64,000 nt of DNA, taken from assembly GCA_946185835.1 (NCBI GenBank), contig CAMHKW010000001.1:1-64000 (forward strand), in the 5' to 3' direction. The notes under the pieces are model-generated. The model was not told the DNA's origin and made no database searches. It saw only the letters and a list, made by a program, of their open reading frames with translations. How positions within the stretch are numbered: the first letter of the stretch is position 1; each line of letters begins with the position of its first letter. The translations under genes were made by a program, and so were the position numbers. This document shows positions 28,387 to 37,723 of the stretch, in pieces. This DNA comes from an uncultured Bacteroidales bacterium. Lineage in GTDB: Bacteria; Bacteroidota; Bacteroidia; Bacteroidales; Paludibacteraceae.

Positions 28387-29646
28387 TTAGTGCCGTCCGA
28401 GAACCTTGTCGTAGATAGCACGAACCTTGAGTCCGGCATCGTACCATCTGATATGGTTCACTTCGTCTTGTCCGAGTTCGTGGAGCGACTTATACATAGC
28501 AGGATATTTTACTATAGAGTAGATGGCGTCAGCCATGGCGTCGATATCCCAGTAGTCGGTCTTGATGGCGTGTGTGAGTATCTCGGCGCAGCCCGACTGG
28601 TGCGATATTATCGTGGGTGTACCTACTTGCATGGCTTCGAGTGGTGAGATACCGAACGGCTCGCTTACCGACGGCATGATATATACATCCGACTCGGCAA
28701 GCATCTCCTGCACCTGTCTGCCGCGAAGGAAACCGGTGAAGTGGAAACGGTCGGCTATGCCACGTTTGGCAACTAAGTCGATCATCTGATTCATCATGTC
28801 GCCCGAACCGGCCATCACAAAACGTACACCATTGGTCTTCTCTAATACCTTTGCAGCTGCCTCAACGAAGTATTCAGGTCCCTTCTGCATGGTGATACGT
28901 CCCAGGAAAGTGACTACCTTGTCTTTACGCGGCGTCTTCTTAAACGACTCTACGTCTTTGAGCGGTTCCACAGCGTTGTGCACCGTCGACACCTTCGCGG
29001 GGTCTTGGAAGTACTTCTCGATGACGATCTGGCGCGTCAGGTTGCTCACACACATGATGTGGTCGGCTTCGTCCATTCCACGTTTCTCGATAGAGTAGAC
29101 GGTGGGGTTGACGTTACCTCGCGAACGGTCGAAGTCGGTGGCGTGTACGTGAATGACAAGTGGCTTACCAGAGATATGCTTGGCAAACACACCGGCCGGA
29201 TAGGTGAGCCAGTCGTGAGAGTGGATGATGTCGAAATCAAGAGAGTTGGCAAGCACCGAAGCCACAGCCTCGTAGTTGCCTATCTCCTCGAGCAGGTTGT
29301 CGGGGTAACGACCTGAGAAACCTACGCAGCCAAGCTCGTCGGTGCCTATACGGCGATAGTCGTATTTGATGCCGTTTCTCAGGTGGTAGAACTCCTCTGG
29401 TGACATGCGCCCCTGCATGCGCTCTTTGACGAGGTCATAAGGTACGTCTTTCCATACTATCGGCACCGAGTTGGCGCCTATGATGCGTAGGAACGATTGG
29501 TCCTCGTCACCCCATGGCTTGGGAATGACGAAGGTGATGTTCATATCTTCTTGCTGAGCCATACCTCGAGTCAGTCCGTAACTCGCGGTGCCAAGGCCTC
29601 CAAGGATATGAGGTGGAAACTCCCACCCGAACATAAGTGCTTTCAT
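28387..29646 (-). CDS. GT4-family glycosyltransferase, probable glycogen synthase
   Basis: A 419-residue retaining GT-B glycosyltransferase, likely extending alpha-1,4-glucan. The N-terminal MKALMFGWEFPPHILGGLGT carries the nucleotide-sugar loop. The middle has IHSHDWLTYPAGVFAKHISG and the sequence VVTFLGRITMQKGPEYFVEA. The C-terminal donor motif is SVSEPFGISPLEAMQVGTPT, with the E-x7-E signature. It lies 33 nt downstream of the debranching enzyme and 67 nt upstream of GH57. The function as glycogen synthase is inferred from this operon, which is standard in Bacteroidales. Confidence 0.87.
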   Translation of the reverse strand: MKALMFGWEFPPHILGGLGTASYGLTRGMAQQEDMNITFVIPKPWGDEDQSFLRIIGANSVPIVWKDVPYDLVKERMQGRMSPEEFYHLRNGIKYDYRRIGTDELGCVGFSGRYPDNLLEEIGNYEAVASVLANSLDFDIIHSHDWLTYPAGVFAKHISGKPLVIHVHATDFDRSRGNVNPTVYSIEKRGMDEADHIMCVSNLTRQIVIEKYFQDPAKVSTVHNAVEPLKDVESFKKTPRKDKVVTFLGRITMQKGPEYFVEAAAKVLEKTNGVRFVMAGSGDMMNQMIDLVAKRGIADRFHFTGFLRGRQVQEMLAESDVYIMPSVSEPFGISPLEAMQVGTPTIISHQSGCAEILTHAIKTDYWDIDAMADAIYSIVKYPAMYKSLHELGQDEVNHIRWYDAGLKVRAIYDKVLGRH

Positions 29647-29678
29647 GATATGTTATGTGAATGATGTTACGTTTATTG

Positions 29679-31646
29679 TTATTCAGCTTGCTCTAACTCT
29701 TTCTTTCTCTGTTCGAGAGTCCTCAGCACCGAGATGATGGCTGCTACCGACGTTGCCGACGACATGCCGCCGTGTCCTTTGTATGGCGGGTTGCCGTCGT
29801 ATATCTCGTTCAGAGTGCCGATGGTCAGTTCCGACATCTCCACCTCGAAGCCCACGAGCATGCGCTCGATGAAGTTAATGCCGCTGCGGCGGTAGATGTT
29901 CATGTAGGCCTGGGCGTATGCCATGATAGTCCATGGCCATACGGGTCCGTTGTGGAAGTTATGGTCGCGTTCTTTCTCACCGCCTACATAGACGGGGCGA
30001 TAGTCGCCACTCTTGGGAGAGATGGTGCGCAGACCACGAGGGGTGAGCAACTCTTTGGTGCAGATGTCAACTACTGCCTTCTGCTGTTTGGGACTCAGTG
30101 GCGAGTAGGGCAGACCCGCAGCGAAAATCTGATTCGGACGCACCTCCTTATTATGATAGTTGTCGACAACGTAGTCGTCGAGATAGACACCGTTCCAGAA
30201 GGTGTCGACGAAGGCGGAACGCGACAACTCTGCCTGATATGCTATCAGGTCGGCACGGTGTTCGTGCCCCATGGCTCTGAGCAACTCCGAAACAAAGCAG
30301 AGGTCGTTGTACCATAGAGCATTGATTTCTACTATATATCCTGTTCGCGGCGTTATAGGACGACCATCTTCCATGGCGTTCATCCATGTGGCAGGGGTGT
30401 TGGTGCCGTCGACCCACAACAGACCGTTTGAGTGATGGAACATGCGGGGGTGCTGCTGCTTGCGGATAAATTCAACAATGGCATTGCATATCTCGCCGTA
30501 TTGTACCGCAGCCTTGTCGATTCCCTCTACGGCTGCATATTGCTGAATGGCGTGAACAAACCACAGCAGTGCGTCGGGCTCGTTCATGCCTCTCAAACCA
30601 TACAAACTTGTATTCTTGTCGGGGTGAGCCATGAAGTCCTGCACCTCGGCAAGGGCGGTCTTGTTCATGATGGCATCCCAATAGTCGTAGCGGTCGATGA
30701 ACAGTGTGCAGGCGGGCAGAGCGAAGAACTGCTCTCGGGCAGTGGCTTTGAACCACGGATAGCCTGCCAGCAAGTGACAGTATTCGCCATTACGTTTGTA
30801 GCACTGCTCAGCTGAGTTCTTCAGACATGCCAACATATTGTCGCGCACGGCACGGCGTTGCAACTCTTTGTCCCATGTGGTCTTGAGGGTGCGAGGACTG
30901 ACTTCGGTGATGCCGGCTGCGAAAATCACCGACTCGCCTTTTTTCATCGGCAGCTCGAAATAGCCGGGCACCAGCAGGTCCTCTTTGTAGTCGTAACCGC
31001 GCTCTTGCTCTTTCTGATATTCGATGTCTTTATACCAGTGCGGCTCGTGAGTGTAGGTGCACTGTTTGGAGAACTGCATAAACAAAGCCGGGAACTCAGG
31101 ATACATGCGGTTGACACGACCGTTCTGTATCTCATCCATGTCGCTCGAAGCACGGTCGTTGGCGTGGGTAAGAGCGTTGACGGAACGGAAGGCAAGGAAC
31201 GGACGAAAACGCAGAGTAGTGGCGGAATGAGCCTCAAGCAGTGTATAACGAATCAGAATACGCGGCTCGAACGAGACCAACAGACGCTCTTTAGACAATA
31301 CCACTCCTCCCACACGGTACGTAGTGCGTGCTATCACCTCGCAGTCGAATTCGCGAATGTACTTATGACCGTTGGGAGAGAAGGTGTGCTCACCATATTT
31401 GTGAATGCCGAGGTTGAACTCCGCTCCGTGCTGAATGACGGTCTCGTCCAACGAAGAAAGCAACACGTAGTTATCGTCCGATAACTCGGGAATAGGGAGC
31501 ACAAGCTGACCATGATACTTGCGAGTGTTGCAGTCGACTAAGGTCGAACTGTTGTAAACGCCCGCACGATTCGTATGCAGGATCTCTTTCTGAAGCGACC
31601 GCTCAAGGTTATTGAGCAGTGTCTTGTCAAAATTCAAGTATGACAT
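29679..31646 (-). CDS. Amylo-alpha-1,6-glucosidase (glycogen debranching enzyme)
   Basis: A 655-residue protein that removes alpha-1,6 branches during glycogen breakdown. An N-terminal beta-rich domain (NRAGVYNSSTLVDCNTRKYH, LLVSFEPRILIRYTLLEAHS) precedes a GH133-type (alpha/alpha)6 barrel. The barrel shows YPWFKATAREQFFALPACTL, LYGLRGMNEPDALLWFVHAI, NALWYNDLCF and VYVGGEKERDHNFHNGPVWP with the following WTIMAYAQAY. It is the first gene of the operon, 33 nt ahead of the GT4 gene. Confidence 0.92.
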   Translation of the reverse strand: MSYLNFDKTLLNNLERSLQKEILHTNRAGVYNSSTLVDCNTRKYHGQLVLPIPELSDDNYVLLSSLDETVIQHGAEFNLGIHKYGEHTFSPNGHKYIREFDCEVIARTTYRVGGVVLSKERLLVSFEPRILIRYTLLEAHSATTLRFRPFLAFRSVNALTHANDRASSDMDEIQNGRVNRMYPEFPALFMQFSKQCTYTHEPHWYKDIEYQKEQERGYDYKEDLLVPGYFELPMKKGESVIFAAGITEVSPRTLKTTWDKELQRRAVRDNMLACLKNSAEQCYKRNGEYCHLLAGYPWFKATAREQFFALPACTLFIDRYDYWDAIMNKTALAEVQDFMAHPDKNTSLYGLRGMNEPDALLWFVHAIQQYAAVEGIDKAAVQYGEICNAIVEFIRKQQHPRMFHHSNGLLWVDGTNTPATWMNAMEDGRPITPRTGYIVEINALWYNDLCFVSELLRAMGHEHRADLIAYQAELSRSAFVDTFWNGVYLDDYVVDNYHNKEVRPNQIFAAGLPYSPLSPKQQKAVVDICTKELLTPRGLRTISPKSGDYRPVYVGGEKERDHNFHNGPVWPWTIMAYAQAYMNIYRRSGINFIERMLVGFEVEMSELTIGTLNEIYDGNPPYKGHGGMSSATSVAAIISVLRTLEQRKKELEQAE

Positions 31647-31723
31647 GAGTATTGAGATTTAAGTTTTCTGTATTCTAATTTGATTGTGTTTTATCTTACT
31701 CTAAAGTGTAATTTATCAGGCTG

Positions 31724-31754
31724 CAAATATAGTAAAGTTTTTTCACAAAGCAAA
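31724..31754 (-). promoter_or_regulatory. Promoter of the glycogen operon
   Basis: On the minus strand the -7 box TATATTTG is at 31731-31724 and TTTG at 31754-31751, with exactly 19 nt between. It is about 78 nt ahead of the ATG at 31646. Confidence 0.7.
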
Positions 31755-31785
31755 ATTTTGTTGATAATTATTAGTTTTTGGTATC

Positions 31786-31887
31786 GTCGACATCCCGACA
31801 TCCCGACATCCCGACATCCCGACATCCCGAAATCCCGATATCCCGAAATTCCGATATCCCGACATCCCGAAATCCCGCCTTCTCGCC
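31786..31887 (+). repeat. 9-bp CCCGACATC-type array, locus 5 (most regular)
   Basis: Eleven units, the first six nearly perfect CCCGACATC, then CCCGAAATC and CCCGATATC variants. The array ends two bases before the TGA of manC at 31889. Confidence 0.95.
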
Positions 31888-31888
31888 A

Positions 31889-32980
31889 TCAGAGGAACTT
31901 CTCCTTGGCGTTAGCGACAAACTGTCGTATCTGTTGTTCGTTTTGCTTGCGGCATATCAGCAGCACCCCGTCCGACTCGGCAACGATATAGTCGTCCAGA
32001 CCCTCCACCACGGCGAGTTTGCCTTTCTCGAGTGTGACGATGTTGTTCCGACTGTCGTAGAAGTCGGCTTCGGCATTGATAACTACGTTCCCTTTGTCGT
32101 CTTTGTCGCTGAGCTCATATAGCGACCCCCAGGTGCCCACATCGCTCCACCCGAAGTCGGCTGCCATGACGTACACGTTGTCGGCTTTCTCCATCACTCC
32201 GTAGTCGATACTGATACCCTCGCACTCTGCAAAATGCGTGTTTATATATTCTTGTTCGTCGAAGTCGGTTGCCTTCCGGCTGTTTTCGATGCTTTGTTCG
32301 AACACCTCCCATACCTGCGGCAGGTGAGTCTTGAAAGCACTGATGATAGTCTGTAAGTTGAAGACGAACATTCCCGAGTTCCATAGGAAGCCACCCTGCT
32401 CAAGAAAATGCTTGGCGGTGGCGATGTCGGGCTTCTCTTTGAACTGCTCCACCTTGTATATCTCTGCCGGACCTGTGCCGAGCCTGTGCCGAGCGTCAAC
32501 ATGTATGTAGCCGTAGCCCGTCTCGGGACGGGTGGGAGTCATGCCAAGGGTCAGAAGTATGTCGTGGTGACCAACGGCATCGAGTCCTTCCTCTATCTTC
32601 CGACGGAACGTGTCGGTGTCGGTTATCAGATGGTCGGAGGCTGCTATCAGGATGTTGGCATTATCGGTGAGTGCGGCGATATGACTCACGGCATAGGCTA
32701 TGCATGGCGCTGTGTTGCGCCGACATGGCTCACATAGTATGTTTCGTTCGGGCAGTGTGGGCAACTGCTCGGGGATAATCGACTTATACTGGGCATTGGT
32801 GACGATGAGTATATGACTGATGTCGGCAATGGGTAGCAGACGGTCCACGGTGAGCTGCAGCAGCGAACGCCCCGTGCCGAAGAAGTCGAGAAACTGCTTA
32901 GGACGGTCGTTTCTCGAATATGGCCAGAAGCGGCTGCCGATGCCGCCTGCCATTATTACGCAATAGTTATTGTCTTTCAT
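31889..32980 (-). CDS. manC: Mannose-1-phosphate guanylyltransferase
   Basis: Makes GDP-mannose from mannose-1-P and GTP, a precursor for surface polysaccharides. The 363 residues show the nucleotidyltransferase loop MAGGIGSRFWPYSRNDRPKQ, LIVTNAQY, the NTAPCIAYA segment, ASDHLI near residue 115, PETGYGYI, VEQFKEKPD and GFLWNSGMF. It has no C-terminal isomerase domain, so it is the monofunctional form. It lies 12 nt downstream of miaB on the same strand. Confidence 0.92.
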   Translation of the reverse strand: MKDNNYCVIMAGGIGSRFWPYSRNDRPKQFLDFFGTGRSLLQLTVDRLLPIADISHILIVTNAQYKSIIPEQLPTLPERNILCEPCRRNTAPCIAYAVSHIAALTDNANILIAASDHLITDTDTFRRKIEEGLDAVGHHDILLTLGMTPTRPETGYGYIHVDARHRLGTGPAEIYKVEQFKEKPDIATAKHFLEQGGFLWNSGMFVFNLQTIISAFKTHLPQVWEVFEQSIENSRKATDFDEQEYINTHFAECEGISIDYGVMEKADNVYVMAADFGWSDVGTWGSLYELSDKDDKGNVVINAEADFYDSRNNIVTLEKGKLAVVEGLDDYIVAESDGVLLICRKQNEQQIRQFVANAKEKFL

Positions 32981-32992
32981 GATATGTGGTTT

Positions 32993-34333
32993 TTATTCTG
33001 TCACCTCTCCGATCAGAGTTGCAGCGGTGGCACTCAGTATTCGTACGTTGACCAGCTCGCCTATATGTCGTCCTTCGCTCGGCACCACCACCGTCTTATA
33101 TTGTGAGGTGCGACCATACATCTGGTCGTGGCTGCGTTTGGCAAAACCCTCGATGAGTATCTCGCGCGTCTTGCCCACCTCGCGCTGGTTGCTTTCGAGC
33201 GAGAGCTGGTTTTGCAAGGCAATGATCTCGTTGAGACGCCGGATCTTGACCTCCTCCGGTACGTTATCGGGCAGGTGTTTGTGGGCGTAGGTGCCTTCTC
33301 GCTCTGAGTATTTGAACATAAAGGCGGTGTCGAAGCCCACCTCTCGCATCAAACTCAAGGTGAGCTGATGGTCCTCTTCTGTCTCGTCGTGGAAGCCGCA
33401 GAACACGTCGGTGCCGATGGTGGCGTCGGGTAGTATCCGGCGGATGGCGTCGATACGTTGTAAGTACCACTCGCGCGTGTATTTGCGGTTCATCAGGCGT
33501 AGTATCTTGTCGCTACCCGACTGCACTGGCAGGTGTATGAACTTGCAGAGGTTGTCATGACGCGCTATCGCCTCGAGGGTCTTGTCTGACATGTCCTTAG
33601 GGTGAGAGGTGGTGAAGCGGATACGCATCGCGGGCACTGCCGTAGCCACTATGTCGAGTAGCTCAGAGAAGTCGGTCGTCTGACCATCGGCAGCAGTGAA
33701 ATGGTAGGAATTGACGTTCTGCCCGAGCAACGTCACTTCTTTGTAGCCTTTCTGCTCGAGGTCGTGCACCTCCCTGAGGATACTCTCCACATCGCGCGAG
33801 CGTTCTCTGCCGCGAGTGTAGGGAACGACGCAGTAGGAGCAGAAGTTGTTGCAACCGCGCATGATACTGACAAACCCCGAGATGCTTTTGCCTATCCTCG
33901 ATGGCAGTATCTGTCGGTAGGTCTCGGTGGTGCTGAGCTTTATGTTGATGGCTTTATGACCCTGCAGTGCCGCTGCTACTAACCCCGGCAGGTCGAGGTA
34001 TGCATCCGGACCGGCAATGAAGTCGGCATGATATCGGTCGAGCAACTGCTCACCCACATGCTCTGCCATGCACCCTACGATGCCTATCACCTGCCTGCCT
34101 ACGGCTTCTGTTTTGGCTCTCTTGCGACGCTTGCTGCTCAACTCTGTCAGGCGAGCGAAAATTTTTTGCTCGGCGTTGTCGCGTATCGAACAGGTGTTTA
34201 GAATCACGATGTCAGCATCGTCGGCACTCTCGGTCAACTCGTAACCGTCGGTTTCCATCACCGCCGCTACCACCTCAGAGTCGGCAACGTTCATCTGGCA
34301 ACCATAGGTCTCAATATAGAATTTCTTTTGCAT
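32993..34333 (-). CDS. miaB: tRNA-2-methylthio-N6-dimethylallyladenosine synthase
   Basis: A radical-SAM methylthiotransferase that adds the methylthio group to i6A37 in tRNAs. The 446 residues start MQKKFYIETYGCQMNVADSE, with the first Cys of the auxiliary cluster. The radical SAM motif is GCNNFCSYCVVPYTRGRERS near residue 160, followed by LLGQNVNSY, LPVQSGSDKIL and MNRKYTREWY. The last 60 residues form a TRAM domain. The ATG at 34333 is chosen over one at 34417, which would lie upstream of the -7 box at 34364-34371. Confidence 0.94.
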   Translation of the reverse strand: MQKKFYIETYGCQMNVADSEVVAAVMETDGYELTESADDADIVILNTCSIRDNAEQKIFARLTELSSKRRKRAKTEAVGRQVIGIVGCMAEHVGEQLLDRYHADFIAGPDAYLDLPGLVAAALQGHKAINIKLSTTETYRQILPSRIGKSISGFVSIMRGCNNFCSYCVVPYTRGRERSRDVESILREVHDLEQKGYKEVTLLGQNVNSYHFTAADGQTTDFSELLDIVATAVPAMRIRFTTSHPKDMSDKTLEAIARHDNLCKFIHLPVQSGSDKILRLMNRKYTREWYLQRIDAIRRILPDATIGTDVFCGFHDETEEDHQLTLSLMREVGFDTAFMFKYSEREGTYAHKHLPDNVPEEVKIRRLNEIIALQNQLSLESNQREVGKTREILIEGFAKRSHDQMYGRTSQYKTVVVPSEGRHIGELVNVRILSATAATLIGEVTE

Positions 34334-34363
34334 GAGTATGTCTTTTGTCTTTGTTAGAGACCA

Positions 34364-34371
34364 CAAAGGTA
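34364..34371 (-). promoter_or_regulatory. -7 box of the miaB-manC operon
   Basis: TACCTTTG on the minus strand, about 30 nt ahead of the miaB ATG. It excludes the upstream in-frame ATG at 34417. Confidence 0.65.
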
Positions 34372-34408
34372 CTAAATTCTTCGAAAATATCAAAAAAATC
34401 GAAATATA

Positions 34409-34440
34409 TTTGCACACTAAAAAAATAATGTGTAATTTTG
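34409..34440 (+). promoter_or_regulatory. Promoter of the outer-membrane protein gene
   Basis: -7 box TAATTTTG at 34433-34440 with TTTG at 34409-34412, 20 nt apart; the ATG is 28 nt downstream. Confidence 0.6.
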
Positions 34441-34468
34441 CGGCGGTAAAAAATATCTCTATCTGCGA

Positions 34469-35329
34469 ATGAAATCTAAAATATCTATATTGGTCGTAGC
34501 ATTGGCGCTGCTTATGCCAATGAGTGTTTCTGCTACAATTTATCGTAGTGGTGGTATGAAATGGTCGTCCTCAATGGACGGACGCGGTTTGTATGGTCGT
34601 GGTTTCGGTCAGTCAAAGCACACTATTTCGCTGGTTATAGCACCTAACTATTACTCAGGCGACGTAGAGCTGCCGGGTAGCCTGCTCACAGGCTTTAAAG
34701 ACCATGCAAAGACCAACTTGTATACTGCCGGACCGAACAACGGCTTCTCTAATAGCGTAGGCTTCGGCGGAGCATTGCAGTATACCTATCGCGCTACCCC
34801 CGTCGTTGCATATCGTGCACAGGTGATGGGTGGTTATATGCACGGCTATTGTAACTTCACACGTCCTCATACCAACTCGGCAGGAGTGCAGTCGACATCT
34901 GTCTTCGAACGTGAGTTCTCCTCGGTGTTCGTCGAATACAGCTTCGGCGTCGAGATATATCCTATTCCCGTAGCAGGCTGGTTCTTGTATGCCGGCGTGA
35001 GTGGAACGACAAGCTTCATCACTCGTAGCTTCAACCCCTATCTGTCTAATCCCGACATCAGCCTCAACAAGGATAAAGTCACTTGCACAGTGCCTATGAT
35101 ACCCGTCGGCATGGGATACAAGTGGAATATTAAGAGCGTCCAGATAGGTATCGAGCTTATATGGCACCCCGCCTTGGTTGACCTCAAAGGTATGAACCTC
35201 GATGGTTGGGAGTCGGGATTTACCTCTAAAGGTATCACGCGTTATCCTACCGAGTCGTCGACGAACCGCTGGACCGATAGTTTTACAGAATTAGGAATAA
35301 GCATAGGCTATCGTTTACCGATGCGTTGA
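34469..35329 (+). CDS. Probable outer-membrane beta-barrel protein
   Basis: A 286-residue exported protein with signal peptide MKSKISILVVALALLMPMSV, cleaved near SVSA-TIYRS. The mature part alternates polar and hydrophobic residues with many aromatics, as in small outer-membrane barrels (HTISLVIAPNYYSG, FGGALQYTYRA, MGGYMHGYCNF, FLYAGVSGTTSF, IGIELIWHPALVDL). It ends GISIGYRLPMR with a C-terminal strand. No specific function is recognised. It is 7 nt ahead of the HD hydrolase gene. Confidence 0.7.
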   Translation: MKSKISILVVALALLMPMSVSATIYRSGGMKWSSSMDGRGLYGRGFGQSKHTISLVIAPNYYSGDVELPGSLLTGFKDHAKTNLYTAGPNNGFSNSVGFGGALQYTYRATPVVAYRAQVMGGYMHGYCNFTRPHTNSAGVQSTSVFEREFSSVFVEYSFGVEIYPIPVAGWFLYAGVSGTTSFITRSFNPYLSNPDISLNKDKVTCTVPMIPVGMGYKWNIKSVQIGIELIWHPALVDLKGMNLDGWESGFTSKGITRYPTESSTNRWTDSFTELGISIGYRLPMR

Positions 35330-35336
35330 TTTAGCA

Positions 35337-36563
35337 GTGGCGAATAAGAGAAAGATAATCAACGACCCTGTCTTTGGGTTCATTTCCGTTCCAAACGATT
35401 TAGTATTTGATGTGTTGCAACATCCGTATGTGCAACGTCTCAGTCGTATCCGTCAGATGGGACTGAGTTTTTTTGTATATCCGGGTGCTACCCATACCCG
35501 CTTCCTGCATTCGCTGGGTGCTATGTATCTGATGCAAGAGGCTCAGACGGTGTTACGACAGAAGGGTATCGACATCTCACATCAAGAAGGAATAGCTGCC
35601 GATGTGGCTATCCTCTTACACGACGTGGGGCACGGACCCTTCTCGCATGTGTTGGAGAATACACTGATAAGTGGGGTATGTCATGAAGACATCTCGCTGT
35701 CAATGATGCAACGTCTTAATCAGCAGATGGCGGGTAAGCTGGATATGGCGGTGTCGATATTCACCGACTGCTACCCGCGCCATTTCCTGCACCAACTCAT
35801 ATCCTCCCAACTCGATGTCGACCGCTTGGATTACCTGTCTCGCGACTCGTTTTTCTGCGGAGTGAGCGAAGGCACCGTCGCTTCTGCCAGAATCCTCAAG
35901 ATGCTGGGAGTGGTCGACGACAGATTAGTGGTGGAGGCTAAAGGTATCTACTCGATAGAGAAATTCCTTGTGGCAAGACGACTGATGTATTGGCAGGTGT
36001 ATCTGCATAAGACGTCGGTAGCAGCCGAACAGATGCTCATTTACATACTACGACGAGCCAAGGAGTTGGCACACCGAGGCGAAGAACTGCCATGTTCGCC
36101 TGCTCTCCGTTACTTCTTATATAACGACATCACGGCGGTCGACTTCAATGGTAACGACAATATCATCGACGAATATGCCGCTCTCGACGACTCCGACATC
36201 CTCTCGGCTGTCAAGTCGTGGCAGAACAGCAACGACAAAGTGCTCGCAGTACTCTCACGTGCGTTTACGTCACGCCAATTATTCAAAGTCAAACTGCTTG
36301 AACAACCACTCAACCCACAAGAGAAAGAGACACTCACCGCACAGTATATGAAGCATTTCGGCGTCGACGAGTATGAGGCAAAATACTTCTACGACATCTA
36401 TTCCGTCTCGAAAGACACTTATTCGCAACAAGACGACTCGATAGATATCATCTTCAACGACGGAACGATAAAAGACATATCCGAGGCATCCGACATGCTC
36501 AACCACGATACCCTCACTCGCAGAGTAGTGAAACACTACCTTTTCTATTATAAGATAGTTTAG
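35337..36563 (+). CDS. HD-domain phosphohydrolase (dNTPase-like)
   Basis: A 408-residue cytosolic HD-superfamily metal-dependent hydrolase with a GTG start. The N-terminal half carries the metal ligands: GATHTRFLHSLGAMYLM near residue 48, LLHDVGHGPFSHVLE near residue 94, and DVDRLDYLSRDSF near residue 160. The C-terminal half is helical. This arrangement is found in dGTPase-like and SAMHD1-like proteins, but the substrate cannot be assigned from sequence. The gene starts 7 nt behind the barrel protein gene. Confidence 0.87.
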   Translation: MANKRKIINDPVFGFISVPNDLVFDVLQHPYVQRLSRIRQMGLSFFVYPGATHTRFLHSLGAMYLMQEAQTVLRQKGIDISHQEGIAADVAILLHDVGHGPFSHVLENTLISGVCHEDISLSMMQRLNQQMAGKLDMAVSIFTDCYPRHFLHQLISSQLDVDRLDYLSRDSFFCGVSEGTVASARILKMLGVVDDRLVVEAKGIYSIEKFLVARRLMYWQVYLHKTSVAAEQMLIYILRRAKELAHRGEELPCSPALRYFLYNDITAVDFNGNDNIIDEYAALDDSDILSAVKSWQNSNDKVLAVLSRAFTSRQLFKVKLLEQPLNPQEKETLTAQYMKHFGVDEYEAKYFYDIYSVSKDTYSQQDDSIDIIFNDGTIKDISEASDMLNHDTLTRRVVKHYLFYYKIV

Positions 36564-36676
36564 AATTGAGAGTTTAGGGGTGAGTGTGCGTGTCGAGAGT
36601 TTAGAGTGCGTGGGTACGCCGGTTTGTAACCGGCGGCAATGGAAGAAATAAAAAATAAGAAATAAGAAATATAAAA
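36564..36676 (+). repeat. Intergenic mosaic of GTTTAGAG, GCCGG palindrome and AAATAAG units
   Basis: Three repeat types in 113 bp: GAGAGTTTAG-like pairs near 36570-36605, GGGTACGCCGG-TTTGTAACCGGCGGCAA at 36612-36640 (arms GCCGG and CCGGC), and AAATAAGA units from 36650 to the lpxD start. The same palindrome followed by GGAAGAAA occurs at 44197. Confidence 0.7.
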
Positions 36677-37714
36677 ATGACTTTTACCGCGCAACAGATA
36701 TCAGTTTTCCTTCATGGCGAGCTTGTGGGCAACGCTCAGGCTCAGGTGCAAGATGTAAGTAAAATCGAAGAAGGTGGCGTTGGCACGCTGACTTTTGTCA
36801 ACGACGCCAAGTATCTTCATTTTCTTGAGTCGACGACGGCATCGGTGGTGCTGGTCAATAGCGAGCTGCGCGACCATGTGCCCTCAACGGCTGCCACCCT
36901 TGTGTTCGTCGACAACTCGCGAGCTGCCATGGCGGCTCTGCTCTCGATGGTGGCGCAGGCAATGAACCCACGTCGGCATGGAGTGGAGCAACCCGTGTTC
37001 GTAGGCGAGAACACTAACCTGCCCGAAGATGCCTACGTCGGGGCTTTCACCTATATCGGCAAGAACGTGAAGTTAGGTAAAGGGGTGCAGCTATACCCGC
37101 AATGTTACATAGGCGATAACGTAGAGATAGGCGACAACACCATCTTGTATGCAGGTGTTAAGGTCTACTATAACTGCAAGATCGGTGCCGACTGCGTGCT
37201 GCATAGCGGCGTGGTGATAGGTGCCGACGGATTCGGCTTCGAACCCGACGAGAAAGGGGTCAACCGTAAAATAGAGCAGATAGGCAACGTGGTGATAGAA
37301 GACGACGTGGAGATAGGCGCTAACTCTACCGTCGACCGCGCTATGATGGGCTCTACTATCGTCCGCCGTAACGCTAAAATCGACAACCTCGTGCAGGTGG
37401 CACACAACGTGGAAGTCGGAGAGTCGACATTCCTATGTGCACAAGTCGGTATCGCCGGCTCTACTAAAGTCGGCGCACATTGTATACTCGCCGGACAAGT
37501 AGGCGTCGCCGGACATATACAGGTCGCCGACGGCGCTGTCTTCGGAGCACAATCAGGTGTGGCAGGAACAATACGAAAAAAAGGTATGTATATGGGATCA
37601 CCCGCTATCGACGCCGCGGTATGGAGACGAGCTGTGGTCGGATTCAAACACCTGCCCGAGATGATGTATTCACTCAACGACATAGAACAGAAAATAGCAT
37701 CAGAAGATAAATAA
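36677..37714 (+). CDS. lpxD: UDP-3-O-(3-hydroxyacyl)glucosamine N-acyltransferase
   Basis: Third enzyme of lipid A synthesis, which adds the N-linked hydroxyacyl chain. The 345 residues have an N-terminal uridine-binding domain ([20 protein letters not shown]) and a left-handed beta helix of hexapeptide repeats from about residue 105 ([19 protein letters not shown] and similar). [13 protein letters not shown] is the conserved loop, and [12 protein letters not shown] carries the catalytic His near residue 240. The gene is the first of lpxD-lpxC-lpxA. Confidence 0.95.
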   Translation: MTFTAQQISVFLHGELVGNAQAQVQDVSKIEEGGVGTLTFVNDAKYLHFLESTTASVVLVNSELRDHVPSTAATLVFVDNSRAAMAALLSMVAQAMNPRRHGVEQPVFVGENTNLPEDAYVGAFTYIGKNVKLGKGVQLYPQCYIGDNVEIGDNTILYAGVKVYYNCKIGADCVLHSGVVIGADGFGFEPDEKGVNRKIEQIGNVVIEDDVEIGANSTVDRAMMGSTIVRRNAKIDNLVQVAHNVEVGESTFLCAQVGIAGSTKVGAHCILAGQVGVAGHIQVADGAVFGAQSGVAGTIRKKGMYMGSPAIDAAVWRRAVVGFKHLPEMMYSLNDIEQKIASEDK

Positions 37715-37723
37715 CACACAATA